Shown here piece after piece: positions 1 to 8,396 of a stretch of 64,000 nucleotides of DNA; position 1 is the first letter of the stretch, and the number at the start of each line of letters is the position of its first letter. The stretch is from a bacterium SCSIO 12696. Lineage in GTDB: Bacteria; Pseudomonadota; Gammaproteobacteria; Pseudomonadales; Porticoccaceae. Below the pieces are notes generated by a model. The model made no database searches and had not been told where the DNA came from. It saw nothing but the letters and a program-made list of their open reading frames with translations. A program made the translations under genes and the position numbers. The stretch spans positions 682,001 to 746,000 of the forward strand of contig CP073744.1 in assembly GCA_024397955.1 (NCBI GenBank), written 5' to 3'.

Positions 1-429
1 ACCGGCTTGCAGTGACAGAGCACTTTCGCTCTGCCCACGGATTAAATCGCCGCCAGAGCCTTGCAAACTGGCGTTGGGAAAATGCATGGTGACATCGCTG
101 ATCAGCCCGTTGGCATCCACCTTGTAACTGCCCAGGCTGTTGCGATAACCGGCGGTTTCATTTTCAAAAATCACCTTGCCCTGGTAATCCTCAGTGATGG
201 TCAGGTGGGGCAAACTGATGTAGCTGGGGCCGCCGCCACCGTAAATCACATCGTTGCCGCTGTTGCCGTGCAACTGGTCATCACCGGTGCCGCCCCAAAC
301 CTGGTCGTGGCCGTTGCGTGCTTCGATCAGGTCATCGCCACCGCGCCCGGAAAACACTTCGTGCCCGGCACCGCCTTGCAGGTGGTCATCACCGCTGCTG
401 CCGATTATGGGTTTAATTGCTATTGCCAT
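1..429 (-). CDS. RTX-type calcium-binding repeat protein (N-terminal part)
   Basis: The frame runs off the left edge, so only about 143 N-terminal residues are visible. The first 75 or so carry RTX nonapeptides (GGAGHEVFS, GRGGDDLIE, GGTGDDQLH, GNSGNDVIY) that bind calcium in this family. They are followed by a segment with AGYRNSLGSYKVDANG that resembles DUF4114, a domain common in secreted adhesins. There is no N-terminal signal peptide, as expected for type I secretion. The ATG at 429 follows AGGAGA at good spacing, and the gene starts 14 nt after the alg8 stop, so it is probably in the alg44-alg8 transcript. By position it could be a secreted mannuronan C-5 epimerase, a lyase or a matrix adhesin; the catalytic part is not in view. 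Confidence 0.75.
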   Translation of the reverse strand, partial: MAIAIKPIIGSSGDDHLQGGAGHEVFSGRGGDDLIEARNGHDQVWGGTGDDQLHGNSGNDVIYGGGGPSYISLPHLTITEDYQGKVIFENETAGYRNSLGSYKVDANGLISDVTMHFPNASLQGSGGDLIRGQSESALSLQAG

Positions 430-443
430 GGTTATTCTCCTTT

Positions 444-2078
444 TTAGTATTGGGAAATATTTATCAACGCCAGCAACCCCTGCGCACTGGGCAGATCCGC
501 TAGCGAGGTGTAGAAAAGCACAGCCAAAACCAACGTGGTGAGCCAAACGGTGGTCACGTAAGACGCGATCCAGTTGTTTAATTTGTCGGCAAAACTTTCC
601 CCCAATCCAGCGGATTGATTGCCCCGGTTGGTCCAGCGTTGTTTGGCCAGGCGCGCCAGGCAGTACACTTTTACCGACGCGTTGAGCAGCTGGTTAAAAT
701 AGAGAATAAAGGGCCATTCCACGTGCACGGTTTTGCTGTATCGATACAAAAACAAAGACAGCGCCATGCGGGAAAAAGCGATCCAGATCAGGTAAGCCAG
801 AAAATAAAAAGGGTCTCGCAGTAAAGTGGCCAGCAGCGCCACAATGGGGCTGACCAGCATGGTCCACATAGCGATGCGTTGGTCCAGTACACACCACCAA
901 ATAAACCCACCCACCTTGCGTGGGCCCAGCTTCAAAGCCCGGGTGCCATTGCGCAGCATATTGCCGGACCAGCGCCGAAAGTTTTGGGTCATGCGCTCAA
1001 TGCCAGAACCGTCCACCTCTTCCACCGTGTACACCAATGCATCCGGTACATAGAGCATTTTCGCGTCTTGGGTGAGCATGTAGTACCAGGTGCTTTTGTC
1101 GTCGCCGGACAAAAATCGAAACTTGCCCCACAGCCAGTGTTCCAGATGGTCCGCCTCCAACATGCGAATAAATTTGTAACGGGTGAGGTGGTTGGCCCGA
1201 AATACCGACATGCGTCCGGTCAGTGTTAATACCTTGTTGGACATTGCGTGGGATTGCATGGCAATGCGCCGCTGAGAAAAACGCATGGTGAGCCAGGATT
1301 TGACCCAACCAGGGCCAAAACAGATCACTTCTTCATCGGTGGTTACCGCTTGCAGTTCCGGGTCGGCTTCAAACAATGGGCAACATTTGCGCAGGATATC
1401 CGGTGCCAGAATGGCGTCACCGTCCATAAACACAATCAGGTCGTCCCGGTGAATGCGGCGCCGGGACATGGCGCGCAGTACCAGGCCAATGGCCATGCGT
1501 TTACCAGACACATTCTGGCGAATAATCACCAGCTCCAACGGCAAGTCCGCCCCGTGCTGGCGCAGGTAATTCATGATGATATTTTCGTCGTAGGGGTCTC
1601 CAGAGCCCAGCCACAGTGTGGTGGGCACACCGGCGTTGCGCACTTCGTTACAAATACTTTGCACCACCAGCTCTGTGGTGTCGCGGCGCTCTTTAAAGGT
1701 GGTCATCATGAAATGCAGGTGATGGGGCCGCCAACCATCGGTCCAGACCGCGTCTGCTGTTTTTCGTATTTGCGGGAAACGACGATGCTGGTAATACTCG
1801 GAGCGCACCACGTGCACAAACCACCAGCAATAACGCCAAATACCCAGCGCCCCAAGCGTGATGGTGATTTTTTTCAGGTCACCGTCCCAAATGGTATTGG
1901 GTGCGTGCATTACCAGGATAAACGCAATCAGGAAGTAGCCGGAGATATGCAGCACCGTTATCAGTGGCCATTTTTTCGGCGTATCGGTGCAGTGCTGGCC
2001 GCTGACAATCGCACTAAAATCCCGCCCTCGGCCTGCTGAAGTGTTTGATCGCGATTTTGACTGTAAACAGTGGCTCAT
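444..2078 (-). CDS. alg8: Alg8-like processive glycosyltransferase (GT2)
   Basis: Inner-membrane polymerase of the Alg8 type, expected to add mannuronate from GDP-mannuronate to a growing chain. The 544-residue protein has membrane segments near residues 45-95, a GT2 domain with the DxD motif in MDGDAIL (D219, D221), the acceptor region SGDDKST near 324-330 and a QNFRRW motif near 365-370, followed by C-terminal membrane helices. It is somewhat longer than Pseudomonas Alg8 because of a polar N-terminal extension of about 40 residues. Its ATG overlaps the alg44 stop as ATGA, indicating translational coupling to the c-di-GMP receptor that activates such polymerases. Family assignment is strong; the actual polymer is inferred from the acetylation genes across the divergent promoter. 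Confidence 0.88.
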   Translation of the reverse strand: MSHCLQSKSRSNTSAGRGRDFSAIVSGQHCTDTPKKWPLITVLHISGYFLIAFILVMHAPNTIWDGDLKKITITLGALGIWRYCWWFVHVVRSEYYQHRRFPQIRKTADAVWTDGWRPHHLHFMMTTFKERRDTTELVVQSICNEVRNAGVPTTLWLGSGDPYDENIIMNYLRQHGADLPLELVIIRQNVSGKRMAIGLVLRAMSRRRIHRDDLIVFMDGDAILAPDILRKCCPLFEADPELQAVTTDEEVICFGPGWVKSWLTMRFSQRRIAMQSHAMSNKVLTLTGRMSVFRANHLTRYKFIRMLEADHLEHWLWGKFRFLSGDDKSTWYYMLTQDAKMLYVPDALVYTVEEVDGSGIERMTQNFRRWSGNMLRNGTRALKLGPRKVGGFIWWCVLDQRIAMWTMLVSPIVALLATLLRDPFYFLAYLIWIAFSRMALSLFLYRYSKTVHVEWPFILYFNQLLNASVKVYCLARLAKQRWTNRGNQSAGLGESFADKLNNWIASYVTTVWLTTLVLAVLFYTSLADLPSAQGLLALINISQY

Positions 2079-3475
2079 ATGGATCCCTCTGCTTGAGTCC
2101 GGCCAGCAACCGTTCGCTCGGTATCTTTTGAGAGTCCGTCAGGTTCACTGCGCACCCAACGCCAAAACTCCTCCACCGACTCCGCGGGGAATAACACCTC
2201 TACCGGCATTCCCGGCCTTAATACAGACAGCTGCTCTTGAGTGGTCACCGACAACAATTCAATTTCCACCAAGGTATCCTTGCTGGCCGAATTCTCTGGG
2301 CGATAACCCCATTTTTCGCCGACTAGCTGAACATGGCTGTCGTGCACCGAGACCACAATGCCCTGCCAGTGACGGCCGCTGCCGCGAATTTGAACCTGCT
2401 GATTAATGCGCACATCCGTGGATTGTTGGTGGGAAATATAAGCGTGCACAGTCAGGGCACTGCGTTCGTCGAACAAACTGCGTTCAAACAAGCCAACAGT
2501 GTCACCACGCCGAACCAACGCGCCACGACCGCGCAGTAATTTCACCAAACGCCCTGAGCCTGGAGAAAAAATAGACAGGTTATCTTTGTACTCATAAAGA
2601 GCGACTAATTGCTGGGTCGCCAAGGTGATTTCCTGCTCCAGGCGATCCACTTCAATTTCATAAACCCTTGCTTCTTTACTGGCGGGGCTGCCACTGATTT
2701 CTATGGCCAGAGCGTGTTTTTTGCGTCGCTCTTGCAGCTCTACTTTTTTCCGCTCAACAGCAATCTTGGCTTCGTCGATACGCTTTTTCAGGCTTGGGGA
2801 ATCAATCTGAAACAGTGGGTCCCCCTCCTCCACATAATGATTGATGGCGGTATTTACCTGCTGCACACGACCATCGACTAACGAAATCAGCGGCTCCACT
2901 GGCGCGTGCACTACCGCAGTTTTTACTTTCAGGCTTAAAAAATTTTCATACACCGTGACCGAAGCCACCGCAGCCAGAAAAGTACCAACCGCCAGGTACA
3001 CAACTGACATCAACCACTTTTTGGCCGAAAAACGTTTAACCGGTACTTCCCCGGTTGGGCTTGGGTCCGGTTTTGTGGAAACCGGCGTTACCGGTGAATC
3101 GATACGCAAGATGGTGTCTTGCACAGGCGTCATCGCACCGCGCACCAGCTGTTCAATAAAGTGGCTCATCAGCTCCGTCTGTCGCTCTGTCAGCTCTACA
3201 AAACAAAAAGCCGCTTCTCGTTGCGTTTTGTCTATGCGCAGCAAGGTCACTTCGATATCAAAATCGATATTGAACCCTTGAAAAGGCAACTCCAGATTAC
3301 ACAGGCAGTTTTCCCCGATGGACAGTTTTTTGGATCGCACTGGCCAGTTACTTAAACGAAAGCCACCCAGGCTCCAGTCAACAGCGCTGTAATCACGGTC
3401 GTTAATCCGAATCCGCAATGGGGTGCGAACTCGGTGGTGCAAACGCTGGCAGGCTTTTTCTCGGGTAATTTTCAT
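2075..3475 (-). CDS. alg44: Alg44-like PilZ/membrane-fusion protein
   Basis: Co-polymerase subunit of the alginate type. The N-terminal PilZ domain has the c-di-GMP signature: RLHHR (R11, R15) and DWSLGG (D33, S35, G38). A proline-rich linker, one membrane helix near residue 160 (WLMSVVYLAVGTFLAAVASV) and a periplasmic HlyD-like part with a coiled coil (near 240-290) and barrel-sandwich segments follow. At about 466 residues it is longer than Pseudomonas Alg44 (389). The frame stays open upstream to 3571, but ATG 3475 is chosen because PilZ starts right there, a sigma-54-type promoter lies at 3508-3523, and the upstream codons would lie in or before that promoter. No strong Shine-Dalgarno is visible. 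Confidence 0.87.
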   Translation of the reverse strand: MKITREKACQRLHHRVRTPLRIRINDRDYSAVDWSLGGFRLSNWPVRSKKLSIGENCLCNLELPFQGFNIDFDIEVTLLRIDKTQREAAFCFVELTERQTELMSHFIEQLVRGAMTPVQDTILRIDSPVTPVSTKPDPSPTGEVPVKRFSAKKWLMSVVYLAVGTFLAAVASVTVYENFLSLKVKTAVVHAPVEPLISLVDGRVQQVNTAINHYVEEGDPLFQIDSPSLKKRIDEAKIAVERKKVELQERRKKHALAIEISGSPASKEARVYEIEVDRLEQEITLATQQLVALYEYKDNLSIFSPGSGRLVKLLRGRGALVRRGDTVGLFERSLFDERSALTVHAYISHQQSTDVRINQQVQIRGSGRHWQGIVVSVHDSHVQLVGEKWGYRPENSASKDTLVEIELLSVTTQEQLSVLRPGMPVEVLFPAESVEEFWRWVRSEPDGLSKDTERTVAGRTQAEGSI

Positions 3476-3507
3476 AGCACAGGCTTTTTTTACATTTACC
3501 CATGCAT

Positions 3508-3523
3508 TGCAACCTTTGTACCA
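3508..3523 (-). promoter_or_regulatory. Candidate sigma-54 promoter for alg44-alg8-RTX
   Basis: On the minus strand the site reads TGGTACAAAGGTTGCA. It has the obligatory GG-N10-GC spacing and one mismatch to TGGCAC-N5-TTGCA. The predicted start of transcription, about 12 nt past the GC, gives a leader near 20 nt before the alg44 ATG at 3475. Confidence 0.55.
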
Positions 3524-3831
3524 AGTGAAATAAATTACCTGACAAATCAAACAATATTCATTAAAAATCAATCATTTATAGACAAAAACCACAAAATAAA
3601 AAGTCATAAAAGATTGTTCCAATACGCATCTCTGATATTGCATATTGAGCAAATTTCGCAATTTGAAAATGTCTGTTTGCAAAATGCAACGCAACAGAAA
3701 AAACAGAGTTCTTAATACGCAAATACCCCGAAAATCACCCTCACGCAAAAATAAAAACGAACTTCTAAAGGCCCCGTAAACACTGGACTTCAGAGGGTTA
3801 TCGAAAATATTTTTTACGGAAAAAAACAATC
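3524..3831. promoter_or_regulatory. AT-rich divergent control region of the alg locus
   Basis: About 300 bp between two outward-facing sigma-54-type promoters, with no credible gene. Two small dyads stand out: CAAATT-tcgc-AATTTG at 3650-3665 and TTGCA-aaa-TGCAA at 3677-3689. Their position 110-180 bp from each promoter suits activator sites for sigma-54 promoters, but no known operator consensus was recognised. Confidence 0.35.
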
Positions 3832-3847
3832 TGGCCCAGTGATTGCA
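3832..3847 (+). promoter_or_regulatory. Candidate sigma-54 promoter for algI-algJ-algF-algX
   Basis: TGGCCCAGTGATTGCA has GG (3833-3834) and GC (3845-3846) separated by exactly 10 nt and one mismatch to TGGCAC-N5-TTGCA. Transcription would start near 3858, leaving about 40 nt before algI. Confidence 0.55.
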
Positions 3848-3898
3848 CTACCGCTACAGACAACAAAAAAATGCGGAAAAACAATTCAGGGACACACC

Positions 3899-5335
3899 AT
3901 GATTTTTTCAAGCAACATCTTTTTATGCGTCTTTTTACCGGCTTTTATGGCCGCGTATTACCTGACGCCTCAGGCAAAGCGTTCCTGGACGATTCTGTTT
4001 GGCAGTTACCTGTTTTACGCCTGGTGGCGGGTGGACTTTCTTTTATTGTTTGTCGCCGTCACCTTGTGGAACTACGGATTCGGATTAAAGATTGAATCCG
4101 CTAACCAGCGAGCGGCCAAGTGCTGGGTAACCGCGGGGATTGCTCTTAATCTGGCCACCCTGGGCTATTTCAAATACGCCAATTTCGGTGTCGCTACGGT
4201 CAACGCCGCAATGACCTCGCTGGGCTTGGACCCCTGGTTACTCACCCAGGTTATTCTGCCCATCGGTATTTCGTTTTATATCTTTCAGGCCATCAGCTAC
4301 ATCATTGATGTCTATCGCGGCGATACACCAGCGACACGAAACCTGGTGGACTTCGCGGCCTTTATCGCCCTGTTCCCACAACTGATTGCCGGCCCGGTGT
4401 TGCGCTACAAAGACATCGCCTGGCAGTTCCAAAAACGCAACCACAGCTGGAGCAATTTTTCCGAAGGCGCCCAGCGTTTTATGGTGGGTTTTATCAAGAA
4501 GGTGGTGATTGCAGACACTCTGGCACCAATAGTGGATGCCGGTTTCGCCCTGGAGAACCCAAGCACCTTGGACGCCTGGTTAGCAGTACTTGCCTATAGC
4601 GCACAGCTTTACTTCGACTTCTCCGGCTATGCCGACATGGCCATTGGTCTGGGTTTAATGATGGGTTTTCGGTTTGTGGAAAACTTTAATCAGCCCTATA
4701 TCAGTCAATCCATCACCGAGTTTTGGCGCCGCTGGCACATCAGCCTGTCCAGCTGGCTGCGGGATTACCTGTATATCCCTCTGGGCGGCAACCGCCAGGG
4801 GGCCAAAAAAACCTACCGCAACCTGTTTTTAACCATGCTGCTGGGCGGCCTGTGGCACGGCGCAAACTGGACATTTCTGGTATGGGGTGCCTGGCACGGC
4901 CTGTTGCTGGCCGTGGAAAAACTGTTGGGCACGGCCACTGACCATAAAACATCGTTCTCTCCCCTGCGCTGTTTGTTCACCCTGTTTTTGGTGATGCTCG
5001 GCTGGGTGGTGTTCCGCGCCGATTCCATCGCCAGCGCCACCGTGCTGTATCAAGCCCTGTTTAGTTTCGACGCTTCACAGCTGACTGAGGTTTACGCCAA
5101 TCAGGTAACGTCATTACAGATCACCACTCTGGTACTGGCCTGGGCCGTTATTTTTACCCGGGGCCTGATGCAGCGCCGCAAAGAAAACGGCAATACCAGC
5201 ACACCCACATTCGCTCTGCGCTTTCCCACAGCTTACTCAGCCATTTATGCCGCCGTGTTGCTCCCTTTGTTTGTCGCGGCACTGCTGAAACTGTCTGCAC
5301 AAAGCTACTCCGCATTTCTGTACTTCCAGTTTTAA
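3899..5335 (+). CDS. algI: AlgI-like MBOAT O-acyltransferase
   Basis: Polytopic membrane-bound O-acyltransferase that passes acetyl groups across the inner membrane for polymer O-acetylation. The 478-residue protein shows the MBOAT hallmarks: FWRRWHISLSSWLRDYLYIPLGG, and the catalytic-histidine segment GLWHGANWTF, among about ten hydrophobic segments. The frame is open 60 nt further upstream, but ATG 3899 is preferred because it follows AGGGA and begins directly with the membrane segment; the upstream codons would overlap the promoter at 3832-3847. It heads the operon algI-algJ-algF, with algJ 9 nt downstream. Confidence 0.9.
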   Translation: MIFSSNIFLCVFLPAFMAAYYLTPQAKRSWTILFGSYLFYAWWRVDFLLLFVAVTLWNYGFGLKIESANQRAAKCWVTAGIALNLATLGYFKYANFGVATVNAAMTSLGLDPWLLTQVILPIGISFYIFQAISYIIDVYRGDTPATRNLVDFAAFIALFPQLIAGPVLRYKDIAWQFQKRNHSWSNFSEGAQRFMVGFIKKVVIADTLAPIVDAGFALENPSTLDAWLAVLAYSAQLYFDFSGYADMAIGLGLMMGFRFVENFNQPYISQSITEFWRRWHISLSSWLRDYLYIPLGGNRQGAKKTYRNLFLTMLLGGLWHGANWTFLVWGAWHGLLLAVEKLLGTATDHKTSFSPLRCLFTLFLVMLGWVVFRADSIASATVLYQALFSFDASQLTEVYANQVTSLQITTLVLAWAVIFTRGLMQRRKENGNTSTPTFALRFPTAYSAIYAAVLLPLFVAALLKLSAQSYSAFLYFQF

Positions 5336-5344
5336 GAGGCCACC

Positions 5345-6487
5345 ATGAAACCCCATACTGACAAACCATCACTGCGCACCGACAAATGCATCAGCATTGT
5401 GTTTATAGGGGTTATCGTTGTCTGCGGTGCCTTTTCCTGGAGCGGGTTGCGCATTGATCAAACGTCGTTCACGGCCAAAAACATTTTCAATGGCAGCGCC
5501 GCGCAATCTCTGGAAAGCCATTACGACCAGCGCTTTGCCTTAAAACAATTGGGCACCAACAGCTGGGGAGCACTGGAGTACACCCTGTTTGGTGAAGGCC
5601 GCCAGGGTGTGGTTGTGGGCAATGGCGGCTGGTTGTTTAGCAACGAAGAGTTTTATGCCCAAGATGCCCAAAATCACCTTCAGCAAAACCTTGCTTATAT
5701 TGGCTGGGTTGCCGAAAAGCTGGCCACAGCGCAAGTCCAGCTCTTGGTGGTTCCAGTGCCTGCCAAGTCACGCTTATACGCAGAATATCTGGGTAACCAA
5801 CAGCCCAACAACGCTTATCGCGAGTTGTACTCATCGCTGACCCGCTCATTACGCGAAGCCAACATTCACTCACTGAATACGCTGGCTCTGATGGAGCAGC
5901 AAAAAAACCACAACACCCCGCTGTTCTTACGCACAGACACCCACTGGAGCCCGGAGGGTGCGCAGCTGGTGGCTCGCGCAGTGGCTTATCAATTGAGCGA
6001 TCTTGAATTGCCCTCTAGCGACTTCACCACTGAAAAAGTGGCGGAGAAAAACCACCGCGGTGACCTCACCCGGTTTCTGCCTTTGTCCCCCTGGTTCGAT
6101 CAGCTGATGCCGCAGGCAGACACCTTAAATGTGTATCGCACCTACGCCGCCGAAGATGCACTGTTTGAAGAAGACGCACTTTTCGGTGACGAAGACCATT
6201 CCCCCGCTGTCGCCCTGGTGGGCACCAGTTACAGCGCCGACCCACAATGGAACTTTGAAGGGGCACTAAAGCAACACCTGAATACCGAATTGAGCAACTT
6301 CGCCCAATCGGCGCAAGGCCCGTTAGCGCCGATGAATACCTTTCTGGAACAACAGCTGAACAACTTGCCGGAACTGCAAGTGGTGATTTGGGAAATTCCC
6401 GAACGCTACCTGCTGGTGGGTTATCCGGAGCTTTACCCGGAAGCGCATAGCAACATTTCCGGCAAAACCGTTGCAGTAAATCAATAA
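5345..6487 (+). CDS. algJ: AlgJ-like alginate O-acetyltransferase
   Basis: Periplasmic, membrane-anchored SGNH-like acetyltransferase of the AlgJ/AlgX (ALGX) family, 380 residues against 391 in Pseudomonas. An N-terminal anchor (about residues 16-34) precedes the catalytic domain. Visible catalytic parts are the DxH motif in RTDTHWSPEGA, the nucleophile block LVGTSYSADPQWNF, and the C-terminal WEIPERYL typical of AlgJ. It begins 9 nt after algI, with AGAGG just upstream of the ATG, so the two are co-translated. It probably relays acetyl groups delivered by AlgI, with AlgF and the AlgX-like protein finishing the transfer. Confidence 0.88.
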   Translation: MKPHTDKPSLRTDKCISIVFIGVIVVCGAFSWSGLRIDQTSFTAKNIFNGSAAQSLESHYDQRFALKQLGTNSWGALEYTLFGEGRQGVVVGNGGWLFSNEEFYAQDAQNHLQQNLAYIGWVAEKLATAQVQLLVVPVPAKSRLYAEYLGNQQPNNAYRELYSSLTRSLREANIHSLNTLALMEQQKNHNTPLFLRTDTHWSPEGAQLVARAVAYQLSDLELPSSDFTTEKVAEKNHRGDLTRFLPLSPWFDQLMPQADTLNVYRTYAAEDALFEEDALFGDEDHSPAVALVGTSYSADPQWNFEGALKQHLNTELSNFAQSAQGPLAPMNTFLEQQLNNLPELQVVIWEIPERYLLVGYPELYPEAHSNISGKTVAVNQ

Positions 6488-6515
6488 CAAACATTCACAG
6501 GTTGGAGGAACCGTT

Positions 6516-7208
6516 ATGAAAAAGCACCCGCTCACTCGCCCCGTTACAAAAGCGATTACCGCATCGGTGGAGCTGCTGACAGGAACCACATTCGTTATCG
6601 CAGCAGCGATGGCTGTGCTGGCAGCATCCGCATTGTTGCTGTCGCCAAAGGCTCAATCCGACGAAGCCGCGCTGTACGACAAGGCACCCGAAGGCTCTGC
6701 GTTTATCCGCCTGGTAAACACCACCGGCCAACCACTCAACATAACCTTGGGCGATAAAACTCTGAGTGCCGAAAGCCATTGCCAGGCCAGTGGGTTTGTT
6801 TACTTGCCTGAAGGCCATTACGCCACTGGCGGCTGGTCTGGCCACTTGCAGTCAGATATTGCCTACACACTGGTGGTAAATACGTCAGGTAACCAGCTGT
6901 ATCAGCAGCCTGTTTTCCGAAATATTCGCAAAGGTCAGCTGGCGGTGTACAACCTGTCATCCACTGAGTTTTCCATAGTCACCACCAAGGGACACAAAGC
7001 GGTATTCGCCAACCTGACCGTTAGCGACTTACGCGCCCGCCCTGTTAACCCGGTCAAGATTCAACTTTCTGTTCAGGCGCCTGGCACAGCTGCCATCGCC
7101 ACAGCACCGGTTATTTTTCAGCCCAGCACCACCAGTAGCTTGCTGGTGTGTGACAACCACAGCGACAAAACCGAACAGACCCTGGTTAGCCAGTGGATCA
7201 ACCACTAA
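6516..7208 (+). CDS. algF: AlgF-like acetylation protein
   Basis: Third member of the alginate O-acetylation set, 230 residues. After a hydrophobic export segment (about residues 25-46) the mature part starts with ALYDKAPEGSAFIRLVN, which closely matches the AlgF signature. The rest is predicted beta-rich, consistent with the two-domain beta-sandwich AlgF acts through in the periplasm. The ATG follows GGAGG with good spacing and lies 28 nt past algJ. AlgF is required for acetylation in Pseudomonas but has no known catalytic residues. A 140-bp repeat begins two bases after its stop. Confidence 0.85.
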   Translation: MKKHPLTRPVTKAITASVELLTGTTFVIAAAMAVLAASALLLSPKAQSDEAALYDKAPEGSAFIRLVNTTGQPLNITLGDKTLSAESHCQASGFVYLPEGHYATGGWSGHLQSDIAYTLVVNTSGNQLYQQPVFRNIRKGQLAVYNLSSTEFSIVTTKGHKAVFANLTVSDLRARPVNPVKIQLSVQAPGTAAIATAPVIFQPSTTSSLLVCDNHSDKTEQTLVSQWINH

Positions 7209-7209
7209 A

Positions 7210-7349
7210 GGGCACTTCTAAAAATGCACTATTTCCGCGATAGCAGCGTTGGCACCGTACTCGACTCCTCATGTATCACTTATACATTGCGGGTCTCCGT
7301 GCGCCGCCGCCTTGCTCTCACGAAAATATCACTATTTTTAGAAGCACCC
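7210..7349. repeat. Dispersed terminal-inverted-repeat element, copy 1
   Basis: The element starts GGGCACTTCTAAAAATGCAC and ends with ATTTTTAGAAGCACCC, so its ends are inverted repeats. An interior CTCATGTAT...ATACA stretch and the block CTCCGTGCGCCGCC recur, in opposite orientation, in a second copy at 23455-23612. No coding capacity; MITE-like. It sits inside the alg operon between algF and algX. Confidence 0.8.
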
Positions 7350-7382
7350 TACAGCGGCTAGATGACTATAAGGAGTAGAACC

Positions 7383-8396
7383 ATGAACACTCGCACGATT
7401 ATTACCCGCCTTAAAGCGCACACCGCGGCCATGTTATGGCTTACCAGCCAGGCTGTTGCGGCAGGCGAGCTGTGTGGCAATGCGGAAAATCTGGACAACT
7501 ACAACAACGATTACTTAAAAAACTTTGTCACCCTGCAAAAAGGCACTGACGGCTGGCTGTTTCGGGATATGGACTTAAAGCAAGAGTTCGGCCCCAATAA
7601 AACCAGCTTAAATACTCTGGTTAAACTCAACCGTTTGCTAAAACAACAAGGCACCAAACTGGTGTTGGTGCCCACGCCAACCCGAGCCCTAGTACACCCG
7701 GAAAAGCTGGGAGAGATTGCCTTTAACGCCAAAAAAGCCCAGCGCTCTTACAAAGACTTTATCAAGCAACTCAACGCTCTGGGCATTGCTACACCCAAGT
7801 TGTATCGCCTGCTGGAAAAGACCCATAACGAGCCACTGTTTTTCGCTCGCGATCACCACTGGAACAGCCAGGGTGCCCAGGCAGTGGCCAAATTGACGGC
7901 AGACATTATTACCGCGTCCGGAAAATACCAGGCTATCGAAAAGCTGGAATTTTCAACCGCCATCACCGGCAACGACAGCAATCGCGGCAGCCTGAACAAA
8001 GCCGCACAGATTCTTTGCAGCCAACAGTTTGCGCCAGAAACCTTTGCCACCTATTTCACCCAACGCAAAGGGGAAATCGACCTGTTTGCGGATACCGCTA
8101 CCCCGAAAGTCGTATTGGTAGGCACCAGCAACAGCAGAGGGGCGTTGAATTTTAATTTCAGCGGTTTTCTCAGCCAGTACACCGGCGTGGATATCTTAAA
8201 CAACGCCGAAAGCGGCAGCGGTCAAGACAAGGCCCTGTACAACTACCTCACCAGCAGTGAGTTCACTATTCACAAACCGCGCTTCTTGATCTGGGAACTG
8301 CCCAGCTACTACAGCATGAACAATCACAGCACCTTAAACCGGATTTTGGAACACCTGGAAAGCCAACAAAAAACTGCACGGAGGGCTGCAAAATGA
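7383..8396 (+). CDS. algX: AlgX-like acetyltransferase lacking the carbohydrate-binding module
   Basis: Secreted SGNH-like acetyltransferase closest in pattern to AlgX: a signal peptide ending near SQAVAAG, then ELCGN, the segment TLQKGTDGWLFRDMD, the DxH motif ARDHHWNSQGA, the nucleophile block LVGTSNSRGALNFNF and the second cysteine in AQILCSQQF that could pair with the first. At 337 residues it stops after the catalytic domain, whereas Pseudomonas AlgX (474) continues into a C-terminal alginate-binding module. ATG 7383 is preferred over an in-frame ATG at 7362 because it follows AAGGAG. The stop overlaps the next start as ATGA. Confidence 0.82.
   Translation: MNTRTIITRLKAHTAAMLWLTSQAVAAGELCGNAENLDNYNNDYLKNFVTLQKGTDGWLFRDMDLKQEFGPNKTSLNTLVKLNRLLKQQGTKLVLVPTPTRALVHPEKLGEIAFNAKKAQRSYKDFIKQLNALGIATPKLYRLLEKTHNEPLFFARDHHWNSQGAQAVAKLTADIITASGKYQAIEKLEFSTAITGNDSNRGSLNKAAQILCSQQFAPETFATYFTQRKGEIDLFADTATPKVVLVGTSNSRGALNFNFSGFLSQYTGVDILNNAESGSGQDKALYNYLTSSEFTIHKPRFLIWELPSYYSMNNHSTLNRILEHLESQQKTARRAAK

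Noticed and set aside
1248..2039. 263-codon plus-strand frame opposite alg8
   Set aside because: Antisense shadow of the glycosyltransferase; composition rich in His/Gln/Val and no start signal.
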